Below, piece by piece: positions 14,901 to 24,521 of a stretch of 64,000 nucleotides of DNA. Under the pieces are notes generated by a model. The model had not been told where the DNA came from, did no database searches, and saw only the letters and a program-made list of their open reading frames with translations. Positions within the stretch are counted from its first letter, which is position 1; the number at the start of each line of letters is the position of its first letter. The stretch is from Microbacterium enclense (GTDB lineage Bacteria > Actinomycetota > Actinomycetes > Actinomycetales > Microbacteriaceae): positions 2,232,001 through 2,296,000 of the forward strand of contig CP116226.1 in assembly GCA_038182865.1 (NCBI GenBank). The letters run 5' to 3'. Position numbers and translations under genes: made by a program.

Positions 14901-17432
14901 ATGGCCATCGCCGGTATCCCTCGACTTCCGCCGCGCTTCTCCGAACGATCGCGCCTGACCGAACGCCTCGATGCGCCGACCGCCCTCGTCGTCCTCTTCG
15001 CCCCCTCGGGATACGGGAAGACCAGCGCCCTCGCGTCGTGGGGCGCGCGCACCACGCGCGTCGGGGTGTGGGTACGCGCGGGCGACGGGACACGTGACAT
15101 GGTCCCTTTCGTCTCGGCGGTGGCGCGGGCGCTCCTCGACGCGGGCGTGGTCCCGGCGGACGACCCGCTGCGCGACTCGCTCGAGGCCACCTCGCCACGG
15201 CATCCGTTCGACTCGTTGACCCGCGCGCTCCGCCGGGTGGCGCCGATCACCCTCGTGGTCGATGAGGCGGAGCACCTGGGCGAGGACGTCATCGCCGAGC
15301 TCGTCGAGCTCGTGCAGCACGTTCCGACGGTGTCTCTGCGGGTCGCGACGCGCCGTCGAGACGGATTCACCGAGGCCGCCCTGGGCGCGATCGTCGAACG
15401 AGACCTCGTCGCGCTCGCCGACCTCCGGCTCTCGCCCGCCGAGGTCAGCAGCATCACGGGAGAGCAGCCCGGCACCCCCCTGCACGACGAGATCCTGCGC
15501 GCGGGCGGAAGCGCTGCCGTGGCGAACCTCGCGGCATCCGGCGATGACGTCGTCCTGGACGGTGCGATCCTGGAATCTCTCATCCGTCTCCGCGAGCGGG
15601 CATGGGGGGACGAGTTCACCCGGTTCCTCGAAGTGGCCTCGCTGAGCGAGATCATCGACACCGACCTCGTCGGACGGCTGTGTCCGGAATCCGACCCGCA
15701 GCACCTGATCGACCGGGCCGAGACGGAGGGGATGGGGCACCGCGAGGGCTCTGTGCAATCGTCGACGTTCGTCATCGCCAGCGTCTTCCGCGAGGTGTTC
15801 TCCCGTCGAGCGGGCACCCGGCTCACTGCGGCACAGCTGCGCTCGACGCACCGCACCATCTCGTTGTGGCATCTGTCGACGGGAGGGGCGTTGCCGGCGT
15901 TCCACCACGCGGTCCTCTCGTCCGACCCGGCCGTCCTGACGAGCGTCGTCCGCCAGACGTGGGGGCTGCTGCTCCGCAGCGCCGATGAGGTCCGTGCTCT
16001 GTCACCCGCCGTGCCGTTCGCGGCGCTGACGGCGTCGCCCCTGACGAGCATGCTGTTCGCCATCCTGTGGAACGCCAAGGGCGCCCATCGGCTGCGGGCG
16101 CTGCAGTACTTTGCCCTCGCCATCGGTGGCGGTCGATTGCATCAGAAGACCGCGACACCGTCGGATCGCGCCCTGTTGGGAGCAGTCGAGTCGGCGGCAC
16201 TGCGTATCTCGGGACGACCGGATGCCGCGTTCACCGTCGCACGACAGACGGCACGTCTGCTCGGGGAGCTCGAGCCCACCGGCTTCGTCGATCTGGGGCG
16301 CAACGTGTCGGCGGTCTACAACCACGTGGGGATGTCGCTCATGTACGGCTCGCGGCCTCACGCCGCCACGGAGAGCTTCCTCCGGTCGGAAGCGATCGGC
16401 GAAGAGAGAGGGCTGACGGCGGGCCTCGAGGGGCGGTCCAACGCGGCCGGCGCCTTCGCCCTCCAGGGGGACCTGGCCGCGGCGAGCGACGCCATCGCGC
16501 GCGCCGAGCACAGTCGGTGGCCCGATGGGTGGCGTGACGGCTACGCGGGCAGTCTGCTGCATCTGGCCGAGGCGGTCATCGCGCTGGAGGCCGGTGACGA
16601 TGCTCTCGTCCTGCGCCATCTCGAGCCTCTCGCGCCGCACCGCGCCACGATCGAACACGCGGGGCTGCTGCAGTACATCGAGACCATCGCTCACCTGGGC
16701 GGGGGAGACGTGAACACCGCGACGGTGTCGATGGCCCGCATGAGGGCCCGGCAGCGTGGTCAGCGACGACTGGCCGGACTCGGCGAGGCGATGACGCTCG
16801 ATGCCCGCATTCTCATCGAACTCGCCGCCGGGCGCCTCGTCGAGGCGGAACGGCTGCTCTCGCGACTGCCCGACACCGTCGCGGGGCGCCTGTCGCGTGC
16901 CCGCGTGCGTCTCGCGCAGGGAAACGTCGATTCCGCCCTCACGATCCTCGCGGTCAGCGTTCCCGAGGAACCGGAGCACCGCCTGCGCGCCGAGCACAGC
17001 GCCTTGACCCTCGCCGCGCTCGCGCTGCTCGACGCGGACGAGCCCGACACTCCGCACGATCTCGCCGCTCCGCTGGAGCGACTGAGCGCCGCCCTCGAGG
17101 TGAACGGGCTCACGGTGCCGCTCCTGCTCGTGCCCGTCGGGGCGCTGGACGAGATCGCGCGACTGCCCCTGTCACCGACGCTCGCCGCGGCCATGGACAC
17201 CGTGCGCTCTCGCGCGTTCATCCCCTCGGCGCCCCGCCAGGCAGCGCTCTCCGCCCGGGAACGGCAGGTGGCCCTGGCCCTGACCTCGGGCAAGACGCTC
17301 ACCGAGATCGCCGTCGAACTCTCGGTCTCGCGGAACACCGTCAAGACGCAGCTGCGGAGCATCTATCGCAAGCTCGGCGTGCACGACCGGAAAGAGGCGG
17401 TGCTGGCCCTGGCCCGCCGAGGGTCGATCTGA
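14901..17432 (+). CDS. LuxR-family regulator of the LAL (MalT-like) type
   Basis: 843 residues. The N-terminal STAND-type NTPase has Walker A APSGYGKTSAL (G39, K40, T41) and a Walker B-like ITLVVDEAEH near 117-126. A long alpha-helical middle of about 500 residues (TPR-like) follows, with a C-terminal LuxR helix-turn-helix at about 780-843 (LSARERQVALALTSGKTLTEI, SVSRNTVKTQLRSIYRKLGV). Large ATP-binding LuxR regulators of this kind respond to a small molecule bound by the TPR-like region. The ATG at 14901 is preceded by an 80-nt leader; a TAAGAT -10-like box lies at 14819-14824. The gene is convergent with an MFS permease only 4 bp away. The target genes are unknown. Confidence 0.92.
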   Translation: MAIAGIPRLPPRFSERSRLTERLDAPTALVVLFAPSGYGKTSALASWGARTTRVGVWVRAGDGTRDMVPFVSAVARALLDAGVVPADDPLRDSLEATSPRHPFDSLTRALRRVAPITLVVDEAEHLGEDVIAELVELVQHVPTVSLRVATRRRDGFTEAALGAIVERDLVALADLRLSPAEVSSITGEQPGTPLHDEILRAGGSAAVANLAASGDDVVLDGAILESLIRLRERAWGDEFTRFLEVASLSEIIDTDLVGRLCPESDPQHLIDRAETEGMGHREGSVQSSTFVIASVFREVFSRRAGTRLTAAQLRSTHRTISLWHLSTGGALPAFHHAVLSSDPAVLTSVVRQTWGLLLRSADEVRALSPAVPFAALTASPLTSMLFAILWNAKGAHRLRALQYFALAIGGGRLHQKTATPSDRALLGAVESAALRISGRPDAAFTVARQTARLLGELEPTGFVDLGRNVSAVYNHVGMSLMYGSRPHAATESFLRSEAIGEERGLTAGLEGRSNAAGAFALQGDLAAASDAIARAEHSRWPDGWRDGYAGSLLHLAEAVIALEAGDDALVLRHLEPLAPHRATIEHAGLLQYIETIAHLGGGDVNTATVSMARMRARQRGQRRLAGLGEAMTLDARILIELAAGRLVEAERLLSRLPDTVAGRLSRARVRLAQGNVDSALTILAVSVPEEPEHRLRAEHSALTLAALALLDADEPDTPHDLAAPLERLSAALEVNGLTVPLLLVPVGALDEIARLPLSPTLAAAMDTVRSRAFIPSAPRQAALSARERQVALALTSGKTLTEIAVELSVSRNTVKTQLRSIYRKLGVHDRKEAVLALARRGSI

Positions 17433-17436
17433 CCGC

Positions 17437-18696
17437 TCAGTCCGACGTCGAGTCGGCGCGTCGTGCCATCGGCGCGTCATCTCGCGCCGCGTGGCCAGCA
17501 CGTGCGGGAAGGGACGTCAGCGCGGTCAGCACGGCGATGCCCGCGCCGGAGAGCAGCATCACGACGTAGTTGTTCGGCGAGGTCGACAGCGGGTCGCCGC
17601 TCCCCACGCGCAGCAAGAGACCCGCAACCCCCGGGATGAGGATCGAGGGGATCGATTCTGCCGCGTTCAGCACGCCCATGACCGTGGCGTGCCCCACCGT
17701 GCGGGAGTACCGCATGGCGAGGGCGAGGTTGACGCTGAGGAAGACGCCGACACCCATGCCACCGGCGAGCGACGCGACCCACAGGGCGAGGGGCATCTCG
17801 GCGAAGGCGCGCAGGGATGCGGCACCCGCGAGCGCGAGCGCTCCTGCGATCAGCATGACGCGGCTGCGCCCCGGGCGGCGGGCGACGGCTCCAGCGGCGA
17901 ACGCGCCGATGCCGACGCCGATGCCGCCGACCAGGGCCGATACCGCCACGATTCGCTGCGGGTCGCCTCCTGCCTCCGCCATCCGGTCGGTCACGAGATA
18001 CAGCGAGAAGCCCGTGGTGAGTCCGAGGGCGCTCTGGATGAGGAAGCGCTGCGCCCAGATCCCCCAGAACGGGCGAGGGAGGTGCGGTCGCCGGCGCGAC
18101 GGGGTCGTCGAGTCGGCCGCTCCTGGCGCCGGAGAGATCAGGGCCGTCATCGCCAGAGCGCCCAGGGCGAGGACGATGGCGACGACGGCGGTCGCATCCG
18201 GGAGGACGGCGACCAGAGCGAAGGGAACCAGCGGGGAGACGAAGGCGATGCCGGTGAAGGTCGCCGAGGCGCGCACGTGGTCAGCGGCGGAGACGTGCGT
18301 CGAGACGGAGGCAGCGACGACGACGAAGACGGCGTTGTACCCGGCCTGTGCCACGACCCAGCCCGTGATCGTCTGCGCGATGTGCGCGGACGTGAACATG
18401 GCGACGATCCCCCCACCGCCGGCGAGCGCGCCGAACACGGCCCACGCGCGCGGGCTCAGGTGGCGTCGGGTGAGATCGATGGCTCGGCCGAACACCGGTC
18501 CCGCCAGGACGGCGGTCACGGCTCCCGCCGTCAGGGTCGCCGCCAGCGCGTCGGCGCGCGCCGTCGCCGAGACGATGGTGTCGATCGCCCGGGGGACGAG
18601 GATCACCGCGCAGACAGCGAGGGCAGCGAGAGCCAGGCCGTTGATCGCACTGGCGGAAGCGACGGACCGCCAGCGCGTGGGGGTGACCTGTTCCAC
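17437..18696 (-). CDS. MFS transporter
   Basis: 420 residues with 12 predicted membrane segments, an Arg/Ser/Thr-rich central loop around 190-205 (STTPSRRRPHLPRPF), and the second-half motif GAVARRPGRSRVMLI. The frame is open to 18882, but the GTG at 18696 (reading VEQVTPTRW) is chosen because the N-terminal extension is unlike a membrane protein and would run into the SDR promoter. No substrate can be read from the sequence; it resembles drug or metabolite efflux permeases. It is divergent from an SDR and convergent with the LuxR regulator. Confidence 0.85.
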   Translation of the reverse strand: MEQVTPTRWRSVASASAINGLALAALAVCAVILVPRAIDTIVSATARADALAATLTAGAVTAVLAGPVFGRAIDLTRRHLSPRAWAVFGALAGGGGIVAMFTSAHIAQTITGWVVAQAGYNAVFVVVAASVSTHVSAADHVRASATFTGIAFVSPLVPFALVAVLPDATAVVAIVLALGALAMTALISPAPGAADSTTPSRRRPHLPRPFWGIWAQRFLIQSALGLTTGFSLYLVTDRMAEAGGDPQRIVAVSALVGGIGVGIGAFAAGAVARRPGRSRVMLIAGALALAGAASLRAFAEMPLALWVASLAGGMGVGVFLSVNLALAMRYSRTVGHATVMGVLNAAESIPSILIPGVAGLLLRVGSGDPLSTSPNNYVVMLLSGAGIAVLTALTSLPARAGHAARDDAPMARRADSTSD

Positions 18697-18832
18697 GACA
18701 ACAGCATGCCAGGACCGCCTCGGCCGGGAACCTCTCGTGAAACCACCGCCGGGATGGCGGTGGCCGGGCCATCTCGGACATCGTCCGGGCCGACGAACTC
18801 CGCCCGGCATCGGCTCCGGCAGGATGGGACGC

Positions 18833-19591
18833 ATGACCGCTCCTCTCGCCCTCATCACCGGTGTCGGCCGTCGACGTTCCATCGGGGCGGGGCTGGCTCT
18901 CGGCCTCGCCGCCGACGGCTGGGACCTCGCGCTGTCGTATTGGCGGCCCTACGACGACCGCCTGGGTCTCGAGCGCGGGCCCGGCGACACCGAGGCGATC
19001 GCCGACGAGTGCCGGGCCCGGGGCGTCGAGGTGTCGCTGCTCGAGGCCGATCTGGCCGATCCGGCCACCCCTGACGCCCTGTTCGCCGGCATCGACAGAC
19101 GGGTCGACGCACTCGTGCTCTCACACTGCGAGAGCGTGGACAGCGCGATCCTCACGACGTCCGTCGAGGCGTTCGATCGTCATTTCGCCGTCAACGCCCG
19201 CGCGTCGTGGCTGCTGATCCGCGCCTTCGCGGAGCAGTTCCCGGTCACCGCGGACACCGCCGCGACCGGCCGGATCGTCGCGCTGACCAGCGATCACACT
19301 GCCCACAACCTCCCGTACGGCGCGAGCAAGGGGGCGCTGGATCGGATCGTCATCGCCGCCGCCGTCGAGCTCGCCGACCGTGGCATCCGTTCCAACGTCA
19401 TCAATCCCGGACCCATCGACACCGGGTGGATGGACGACGCGATCCGCCGGTGGACGACGGATGCCACACCCGCGGGCCGGCTCGGAACCCCCGACGACAT
19501 CGCCGACCTCGTGCGATTCCTCCTGTCGGAGCGCGGCGGATGGATCACCGGGCAGCTGCTGTCGAGCAACGGCGGATTCGCCACCGGCTGA
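18833..19591 (+). CDS. SDR family oxidoreductase
   Basis: 252 residues. The cofactor-binding loop is LITGVGRRRSIGAGLALGLA (8-27), and NAR at 121-123 corresponds to the structural Asn. The catalytic residues are S153, Y162 and K166 (YGASK), followed by NPGPIDTGW, the usual substrate-loop start. It is a classical NAD(P)-dependent short-chain dehydrogenase, similar in layout to 3-oxoacyl reductases, with unknown substrate. Two in-frame ATGs (18824, 18833) are possible; the second is used. It is convergent with the flavin reductase of the catabolic operon, 39 bp away. Confidence 0.9.
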   Translation: MTAPLALITGVGRRRSIGAGLALGLAADGWDLALSYWRPYDDRLGLERGPGDTEAIADECRARGVEVSLLEADLADPATPDALFAGIDRRVDALVLSHCESVDSAILTTSVEAFDRHFAVNARASWLLIRAFAEQFPVTADTAATGRIVALTSDHTAHNLPYGASKGALDRIVIAAAVELADRGIRSNVINPGPIDTGWMDDAIRRWTTDATPAGRLGTPDDIADLVRFLLSERGGWITGQLLSSNGGFATG

Positions 19592-19630
19592 TCCTCTCGC
19601 CTCGATGCCGCGGCGCGGATCGGCGTGGCG

Positions 19631-20176
19631 TCAGCGGACCCGGCCGTCGTGATAGACCAGCGGCTCGGCCGTGGCCAAGCTGCTCGCACCGCGCACCTCG
19701 AGGACCGCGAGCTCGTGATCGCCCAGCTCCAGCTGATCGCGCAACACGCAGTCGAGCCAGAGCCGGGCGTTCTGCACGAAGACCGCTCCCTCGGCCGACC
19801 GCGCCACAGCGACACCGGCGAAGCGATCCGCCGTTCGCGAGGCCAGGCGAGAGACCACCTCGCGATTGGCCTCCGCCAGGACCGAGATCCCCAGCCGCTC
19901 GGCGCGGGCCAGCAGGGGCCACGTGCGCGACGAGCGCTGGGCGGCGAGGAGCACGAGCGGGGGGTCGAAGCTCGCGCCGACGGTGAAGGAGGTCACGACC
20001 ATGCCGTGTGCCTCACCGTCGACGTGGGCGCAGATCGCCGCGACTCCGGTCGGATACTGCGAGAACATGCGCCGGAGTGCCGCCGGGTCGTCCGGCACGT
20101 GCGGGACCGAGGTGCGCGGGGAACCCTCGTCGGAGCGGGAGAACTCGAGGTCGGCGAATGGGTGATCCCAGCTCAT
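19631..20176 (-). CDS. Flavin reductase family protein (HpaC-like)
   Basis: 181 residues. The Flavin_Reduct split-barrel pattern is visible: RRMFSQYPTGVAAICAHVDG, GMVVTSFTVGASFDPPLVLL, RTWPLLARAERLGISVLA and ending LVYHDGRVR. Such enzymes reduce FMN with NAD(P)H and deliver it to a two-component monooxygenase. The start ATG (20176) overlaps the stop of the TIM-barrel gene (ATGA), so it is the last gene of the operon running from 27607. The natural partner in this window is the FMN-dependent monooxygenase at 28966. Longer in-frame starts exist but lack the overlap logic. Confidence 0.9.
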   Translation of the reverse strand: MSWDHPFADLEFSRSDEGSPRTSVPHVPDDPAALRRMFSQYPTGVAAICAHVDGEAHGMVVTSFTVGASFDPPLVLLAAQRSSRTWPLLARAERLGISVLAEANREVVSRLASRTADRFAGVAVARSAEGAVFVQNARLWLDCVLRDQLELGDHELAVLEVRGASSLATAEPLVYHDGRVR

Positions 20177-21126
20177 TCCGCGAACGTCTTCCTCATCCAC
20201 TCCGCGCTCACCTTCGCCGAGAGCGAGGGGTCCATGCTCGCGCGGTCGACCTCGATGATGATCCATCCCTCGAACTCCTCGCCGAGAGCCGACAGCATCG
20301 CGTCGAGGTCGAGGTGTCCGAGCCCGGGCTCCAGGAACAGCCCCGCGTTGGTAGCCGCACGATAGGGGGTGGGGGTCGCACGGGTCGCCTCGGCGACCCG
20401 GAGATCGAGGTCCTTCACGTGGAGGTCGATCACGCGCTCACCGTGTCGGGCGATCATGGCCGTCGCGTCGATACCCGCCCAGGCGAGATGGCCCACGTCG
20501 AACGACGCGCCGAGGGAGGGGATCGCCGCGAGCGTCTGCTCGATCTCGTCTTCTGTCTCGATCCAGGTGCCGACGTGGTTGTGCAGTCCAGCTCGCACGC
20601 CTTCTCGCGCCAGGACGTCCGTGGCCTCGGCCAGGAACTCGATCTGCTCGTCCAGTCTCTGCTGCGAGAACCCCGCGCCGACGGCGACGGCCTCCTGCAT
20701 CCGGACCGCGGTCGGCAGCCACGACACCTCAGGGGCGAGGAACAGGGTGTCCAGACCGAAGAAGTTCGACTCCTCGGCCTTGCGGCGCACCCCGTCGAAC
20801 CAGTGGATCCGCTCGGAAGAGCCCGGTGCGAGGTTCACGCCGTGATCGCGGGGAATGGCGATCGACGCGTAGCCCGGGGCGAGGGCGAGTCCGGATTCCT
20901 CGACCATCGACCGGAAATCCTGGAGGGTCTGGGTGGGGAGCACCTCCATCATCACGGCGCTGAATCCCGCCTCGCGGATCTCGCGCAGCACGCCGGGGTA
21001 GTCATCACGGAACGTGGGGTCTGTGAAGCGCCACAGATCCACGCTGTCCGGATCGGTCGGATCGGCTTTGATGTTGATCCACTGGATGGCGTTGAGCGCG
21101 ACCCGGTCGCGGCGCACGGCGCTCAT
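20173..21126 (-). CDS. Sugar phosphate isomerase/epimerase-like TIM-barrel protein
   Basis: 317 residues of the AP-endonuclease-2-type TIM barrel superfamily (IolE, xylose-isomerase-like). Candidate metal ligands and active-site motifs are EVLPTQT, RAGLHNHVGTWIET, GASFDVGHLAWAG, DLHVKD and IIIEVDRASMDPS. Members isomerise or epimerise sugars, dehydrate inosose, or catalyse elimination from 3-keto-glycosides. Overlaps at both ends (ATGA with the deaminase upstream, ATGA with the flavin reductase downstream) show tight coupling. Next to a GMC sugar oxidase in the same operon, a role on an oxidised sugar or glycoside is the best guess, but the reaction is not shown. Confidence 0.88.
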   Translation of the reverse strand: MSAVRRDRVALNAIQWINIKADPTDPDSVDLWRFTDPTFRDDYPGVLREIREAGFSAVMMEVLPTQTLQDFRSMVEESGLALAPGYASIAIPRDHGVNLAPGSSERIHWFDGVRRKAEESNFFGLDTLFLAPEVSWLPTAVRMQEAVAVGAGFSQQRLDEQIEFLAEATDVLAREGVRAGLHNHVGTWIETEDEIEQTLAAIPSLGASFDVGHLAWAGIDATAMIARHGERVIDLHVKDLDLRVAEATRATPTPYRAATNAGLFLEPGLGHLDLDAMLSALGEEFEGWIIIEVDRASMDPSLSAKVSAEWMRKTFAE

Positions 21127-21728
21127 GCGGTACCCCGCGCGTTGTAGACGACGACGTCGCCGGAATCGACGGCATCCCGGTACGAACGGAAGACCTCGAG
21201 AGCCTCCTCGCGCAGCAGCGGATCGACGACACGGATGCCGCGCCGTTCGAACTGCTCCGCCCAGTCATCCCTCATCGGTCCCTCGTCGAAGGTCGTGATC
21301 TCCTCCAGCTCGGGGCCGGAGCCCGCGACCACGAGGGTGCGCACGCCCGACCAGAGCGTGGCGCCGTAGCACTGCACGCACGGCCGCCAGTTGACGACGA
21401 GTTCGTGTTCCGGCTGGTCCGGGCCGCCGAGGTCCCAGTCGCCGATCGTGCGCTGCGCGGTCCCGAGCGCCGTCACCTCGGCGTGTGCCGACGAGACGCC
21501 GGAGGCGAGGACGACGTTCACTCCGACGGAGACGATGCGTCCGCTCCCGGTCTCCGCCACCAGGGCGGCGAAGGGGCCGCCGTTCCCCTCGCGCCAGTTG
21601 CGGTCCGCCAGTTCATGGACGAGACGCATCCGGTCGGCGCGATCCGGGATCGTCTCGGGGATGTCGGCGAGGGCGTCGACCAGCCAGGCGGGAAGGCCGA
21701 TGTCGAAGGAGGTGGCCGGGGGATTCAT
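21123..21728 (-). CDS. Cytidine/guanine-deaminase-like zinc hydrolase
   Basis: 201 residues. The deaminase signature is complete: H82-A-E84 (SSAHAEVTALG) and PC117VQC120, the zinc ligands and proton-shuttling Glu. The variant WRPCVQCYGATLWSGV is typical of the guanine-deaminase/nucleoside-deaminase side of the family. The N-terminal 35 residues (LPAWLVDALADIPETIPDRADRM, partly quoted) are an extension before the core. It starts at the ATG at 21728, 40 nt after the GMC gene, and overlaps the next gene by ATGA. A deaminase inside a sugar-uptake and oxidation operon suggests a nitrogen-bearing aglycone or amino sugar; the substrate is unknown. Confidence 0.88.
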   Translation of the reverse strand: MNPPATSFDIGLPAWLVDALADIPETIPDRADRMRLVHELADRNWREGNGGPFAALVAETGSGRIVSVGVNVVLASGVSSAHAEVTALGTAQRTIGDWDLGGPDQPEHELVVNWRPCVQCYGATLWSGVRTLVVAGSGPELEEITTFDEGPMRDDWAEQFERRGIRVVDPLLREEALEVFRSYRDAVDSGDVVVYNARGTA

Positions 21729-21768
21729 TCGTGCTCCTTGCGGGTCGGGGAGAGGAGGGGGAGGGCGT

Positions 21769-23307
21769 TCACGCGGGAATGACGGACAGCTGCCGCACGG
21801 CGGCGTTCGCGGCGCGCACCGCGGTGACCGCGCCGGTGAGCGTCGCATTGGCGACGACGGCGGTGGGCACGACGCCGTTGCCGGCGACGAAGAGGTTGTC
21901 GAAACCCCAGACGCGGCCGTCGGGGTCGCAGACGCTCGTCCCGTCGTCGACAGGCCCCATCCGCACCGTGCCGGTCTGGTGAAGGGAGGAGCCGGGGGGC
22001 AGCAGTGCCGACTCGGTGTCGGGGTCGAAGGCGCCGAAGAGGCCGAAGAGCGTCGCCATCTCGTCGCGCGCGCGAGAGATCGCCGACCGATCGGCATCCG
22101 AGTACGAGAAGTCGATCTCGAAGCGGGGCATGCCGGTCAGGTCCGACTCGCCGTCGACGAACCGCACGCGGTTCTCGGGCCGGCTCTCGATGGGGACATA
22201 GAGGGAGATCCCGACACCGTACCCGAGCGGCGATCCGTCCTCGTCGACGTAGGTGCTGTTCATGATCTGTCCGTGGAAGGGCTGCGCCGCTCCGTTGTGG
22301 GGGAGCCAGAGCGAGTCGACGCAGAACTCCCCGGGCAGCGCGGTCGGGAGGTCCTCGAGGGAGAGGCCGAACCGGTCCAGGTCGAGCAGGACGCGGCCGG
22401 TGAGGAACGCGTGCTCGTTCACGTAGCGTCCGAGGGCGGCGGGGCGGATGCCGGACGCGTGGAGCAGCTGAGGAGTACGGAAGGTGTCGGCGCACACGAC
22501 GGTGACGGCGGCGTGCACGATCACCTCGGCGTCGTCCGCCGTGCGGCGCACGCGCGCACCCGCGACCCGGCCGGCGTCGTGGAGGAGCTCGACGGCGAGG
22601 TGTCCGGTGAGCAGGTCGAACGCGTCGTCGGACGCTCCGCCGATCGGAGGGAAGATCACGGCCGGTCCGACGCGGTGTCGTCCGGTCCCCCCGGGGGCGA
22701 ATGCCATCGGCATCGGCTGAGGCTCCCGCGGGATCGGGGTGCGGGCCCCGTAGTGGGCGGCGAGCTGTTCGAGCACGATGCGGCCCGGGAGCGTCGGACC
22801 GATCGACGGTGAGGTCGCGTGCAGCGCTTCCTGCGCGACCGCCAGGTCCCGCGCGAAGCGCGCCGGGTCGCCGAAGTCGAAGCACTCCTCTCCCGCGGGC
22901 CACGGCACCGCCGCCGTCCAGTGCGCGCCCATTCCTCCGACGTTCCACGCGGCCGCCGCCATCGGCATGGCATCCGCGTCTTCTCCGAGGGTGGAGAGGA
23001 GGTGGACCCGGGGCTCGAGGTCGGCGGGGTCGCCGGCGCGGGTGGGTTCGGGGACCGCGCCGGCGTAGAAGCCCTGGATGCCCGTGGACACGGCGCTGTT
23101 GTACTCGGCCCAGATCTCTTCCTCGGCGACGTCGTGCAGATGCAGCCCGGGCGTCGCCCCGATGGGGAGCCCGCCCTCGACCATCAGGATGCGCGCATGC
23201 GGGGCCTGGGCGCGCACGAGGCTCGCGACGAGACTGCCCATGATCCCGCTGCCGACGATGAGCAGATCGGGCTGAGGGCCTACGGCGGGGGAGGGGGTGG
23301 TGTCCAC
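21769..23307 (-). CDS. GMC oxidoreductase, pyranose-oxidase/glycoside-oxidase-like
   Basis: 512 residues. The FAD-binding motif is DLLIVGSGIMGSLVASLV (G19, G21, G24) with the ribose-binding acid in MVEGG. The C-terminal substrate region has LLPPGSSLHQTGTVRMG with H443 and VVANATLTGAV with N487, the His/Asn pair used by GMC enzymes such as pyranose oxidase. There is no signal peptide, so it is cytoplasmic. Relatives in Microbacterium and other actinobacteria oxidise C3 of glycosides as the first step of oxidative deglycosylation; free sugars are an alternative. The start is a GTG (23307) with GGAGA upstream. It lies between the ROK repressor and the deaminase in one operon. Confidence 0.88.
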   Translation of the reverse strand: MDTTPSPAVGPQPDLLIVGSGIMGSLVASLVRAQAPHARILMVEGGLPIGATPGLHLHDVAEEEIWAEYNSAVSTGIQGFYAGAVPEPTRAGDPADLEPRVHLLSTLGEDADAMPMAAAAWNVGGMGAHWTAAVPWPAGEECFDFGDPARFARDLAVAQEALHATSPSIGPTLPGRIVLEQLAAHYGARTPIPREPQPMPMAFAPGGTGRHRVGPAVIFPPIGGASDDAFDLLTGHLAVELLHDAGRVAGARVRRTADDAEVIVHAAVTVVCADTFRTPQLLHASGIRPAALGRYVNEHAFLTGRVLLDLDRFGLSLEDLPTALPGEFCVDSLWLPHNGAAQPFHGQIMNSTYVDEDGSPLGYGVGISLYVPIESRPENRVRFVDGESDLTGMPRFEIDFSYSDADRSAISRARDEMATLFGLFGAFDPDTESALLPPGSSLHQTGTVRMGPVDDGTSVCDPDGRVWGFDNLFVAGNGVVPTAVVANATLTGAVTAVRAANAAVRQLSVIPA

Positions 23308-23336
23308 GGGGTCTCCGGTTCAGGTCGGGGGGAGTT

Positions 23337-24521
23337 TCAGGCGTCGCCGCGGACGATCGTCTCGAGAACGGATGCCGAGACGGCGTCGAGGGCGACATGA
23401 GCGGCGCCGGCGAGCACGGCATCGGCACCCAGCGCCGTGGGCACGATGCCGATGGCGGGGTCGCCACGATCGCGGAGGCGGTCGGTGATGGAGGGGATCA
23501 GGACGTCGGCGGCATCTTCGAGTCCACCGCCGAGAACGACCACCTCGGGGGCGATCGTCCAAGCGAGGACGTCGATGAGATCGGCGATCTCGGCGGCGAA
23601 GTCCCGGGCCGCGGCTCGGGCGGTCTCGTCCCCGCGGCGGGCGGCGACGGCCAGCTCGAGTGCCGGAACGCGTTCGGCGGCGATCGGTGACGACAGCAGC
23701 GCGAATCCGTCGCCGGCGCTCTGCTGCAGCCCGAGCACCCGTGACTCCACGAGCTCGCCGGCGGCTCCGCCGTGGCCGTGGTGGATCCCGCCGCGCAGGA
23801 CGAAGCCCGCACCGGTGCGGTTGCCGTGGACCAGCCAGGCGATGTCGTTCCTGCCGGTGGCGGCCCCGGCCCGGCTTTCCGCGTAGGCGGCGAGGTTCGC
23901 ATCGTTGTCGGCGGTGACCGCGAAACCGAGTCGCGCGGTGGCGGAGCGCGCGAGGGGGTATCCGGTCCACGCGGGGGCGTTGATGAGGCGCGTGACGACG
24001 CCGGCGCGCGCATCGATGACACCACCGGCGGCGATCGTCCCGGCGGCGAGAATGTCGGAGGGCAGAGACGCGTCCTCCCGCGCCCGCTCGGTGACGCGCC
24101 GGAGGTGCTCGAGGGCGCGGTCCGGCTCGAAGTAGTCCGCCCCGAGCGACGCCTGGGCGCGCCCGAGCACGTGGCCGCGGAGGTCCACGATCATCGCGTA
24201 GGCCGAATGGGTGTCCAGTCGCAGGGCGACGGCCACCCGGTGGTCTGCGACGTAGCGATAGCTCTTCGCCGGACGACCCGCACCCCCCGAGATGCTCTCG
24301 GACTCGTCCGCCCACCCCGCGTCGCTCAGCTCGCCGAGGATCGCCTGCAGGGTCCGGCGGCTGAGACCCGTCGCGCGACCCAGCGCGGCGAGCGTCACCT
24401 CGTCGTCGGAGGCGGCGAGGGCTCGCAGCACCACGGCGGTGTTCATGCGACGGACACGGGCCTGGTCGAGCCCCTCGACGGGCGGAGTGTCGGGGGTGAT
24501 GGCCATGGGGAGGGCACTCAT
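23337..24521 (-). CDS. ROK-family transcriptional regulator
   Basis: 394 residues. An N-terminal winged helix (about 25-80, VRRMNTAVVLRALAASDD, GLSRRTLQAILGELSDAGW) precedes the ROK sugar-binding fold (AAGGVIDARAGVVT, ADNDANLAAYAE, GIHHGHGGAAGELVESR, VVLGGGLEDA). The CxCGxxGC zinc motif usual in ROK proteins is absent. It probably represses the operon in the absence of an intracellular sugar ligand. The ATG at 24521 overlaps the permease stop (ATGA). Being inside the operon, it is likely autoregulated; a perfect inverted repeat at 27662-27678 is a candidate operator. Confidence 0.9.
   Translation of the reverse strand: MSALPMAITPDTPPVEGLDQARVRRMNTAVVLRALAASDDEVTLAALGRATGLSRRTLQAILGELSDAGWADESESISGGAGRPAKSYRYVADHRVAVALRLDTHSAYAMIVDLRGHVLGRAQASLGADYFEPDRALEHLRRVTERAREDASLPSDILAAGTIAAGGVIDARAGVVTRLINAPAWTGYPLARSATARLGFAVTADNDANLAAYAESRAGAATGRNDIAWLVHGNRTGAGFVLRGGIHHGHGGAAGELVESRVLGLQQSAGDGFALLSSPIAAERVPALELAVAARRGDETARAAARDFAAEIADLIDVLAWTIAPEVVVLGGGLEDAADVLIPSITDRLRDRGDPAIGIVPTALGADAVLAGAAHVALDAVSASVLETIVRGDA

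Noticed and set aside
21725..23467. 580-residue minus-strand ORF over the GMC gene
   Set aside because: Frame-shifted shadow; GMC motifs are in the frame of 21769-23307.
23337..24521. ROK protein as a sugar kinase
   Set aside because: It carries an N-terminal winged helix and lacks the usual ROK zinc motif, so it is a regulator.
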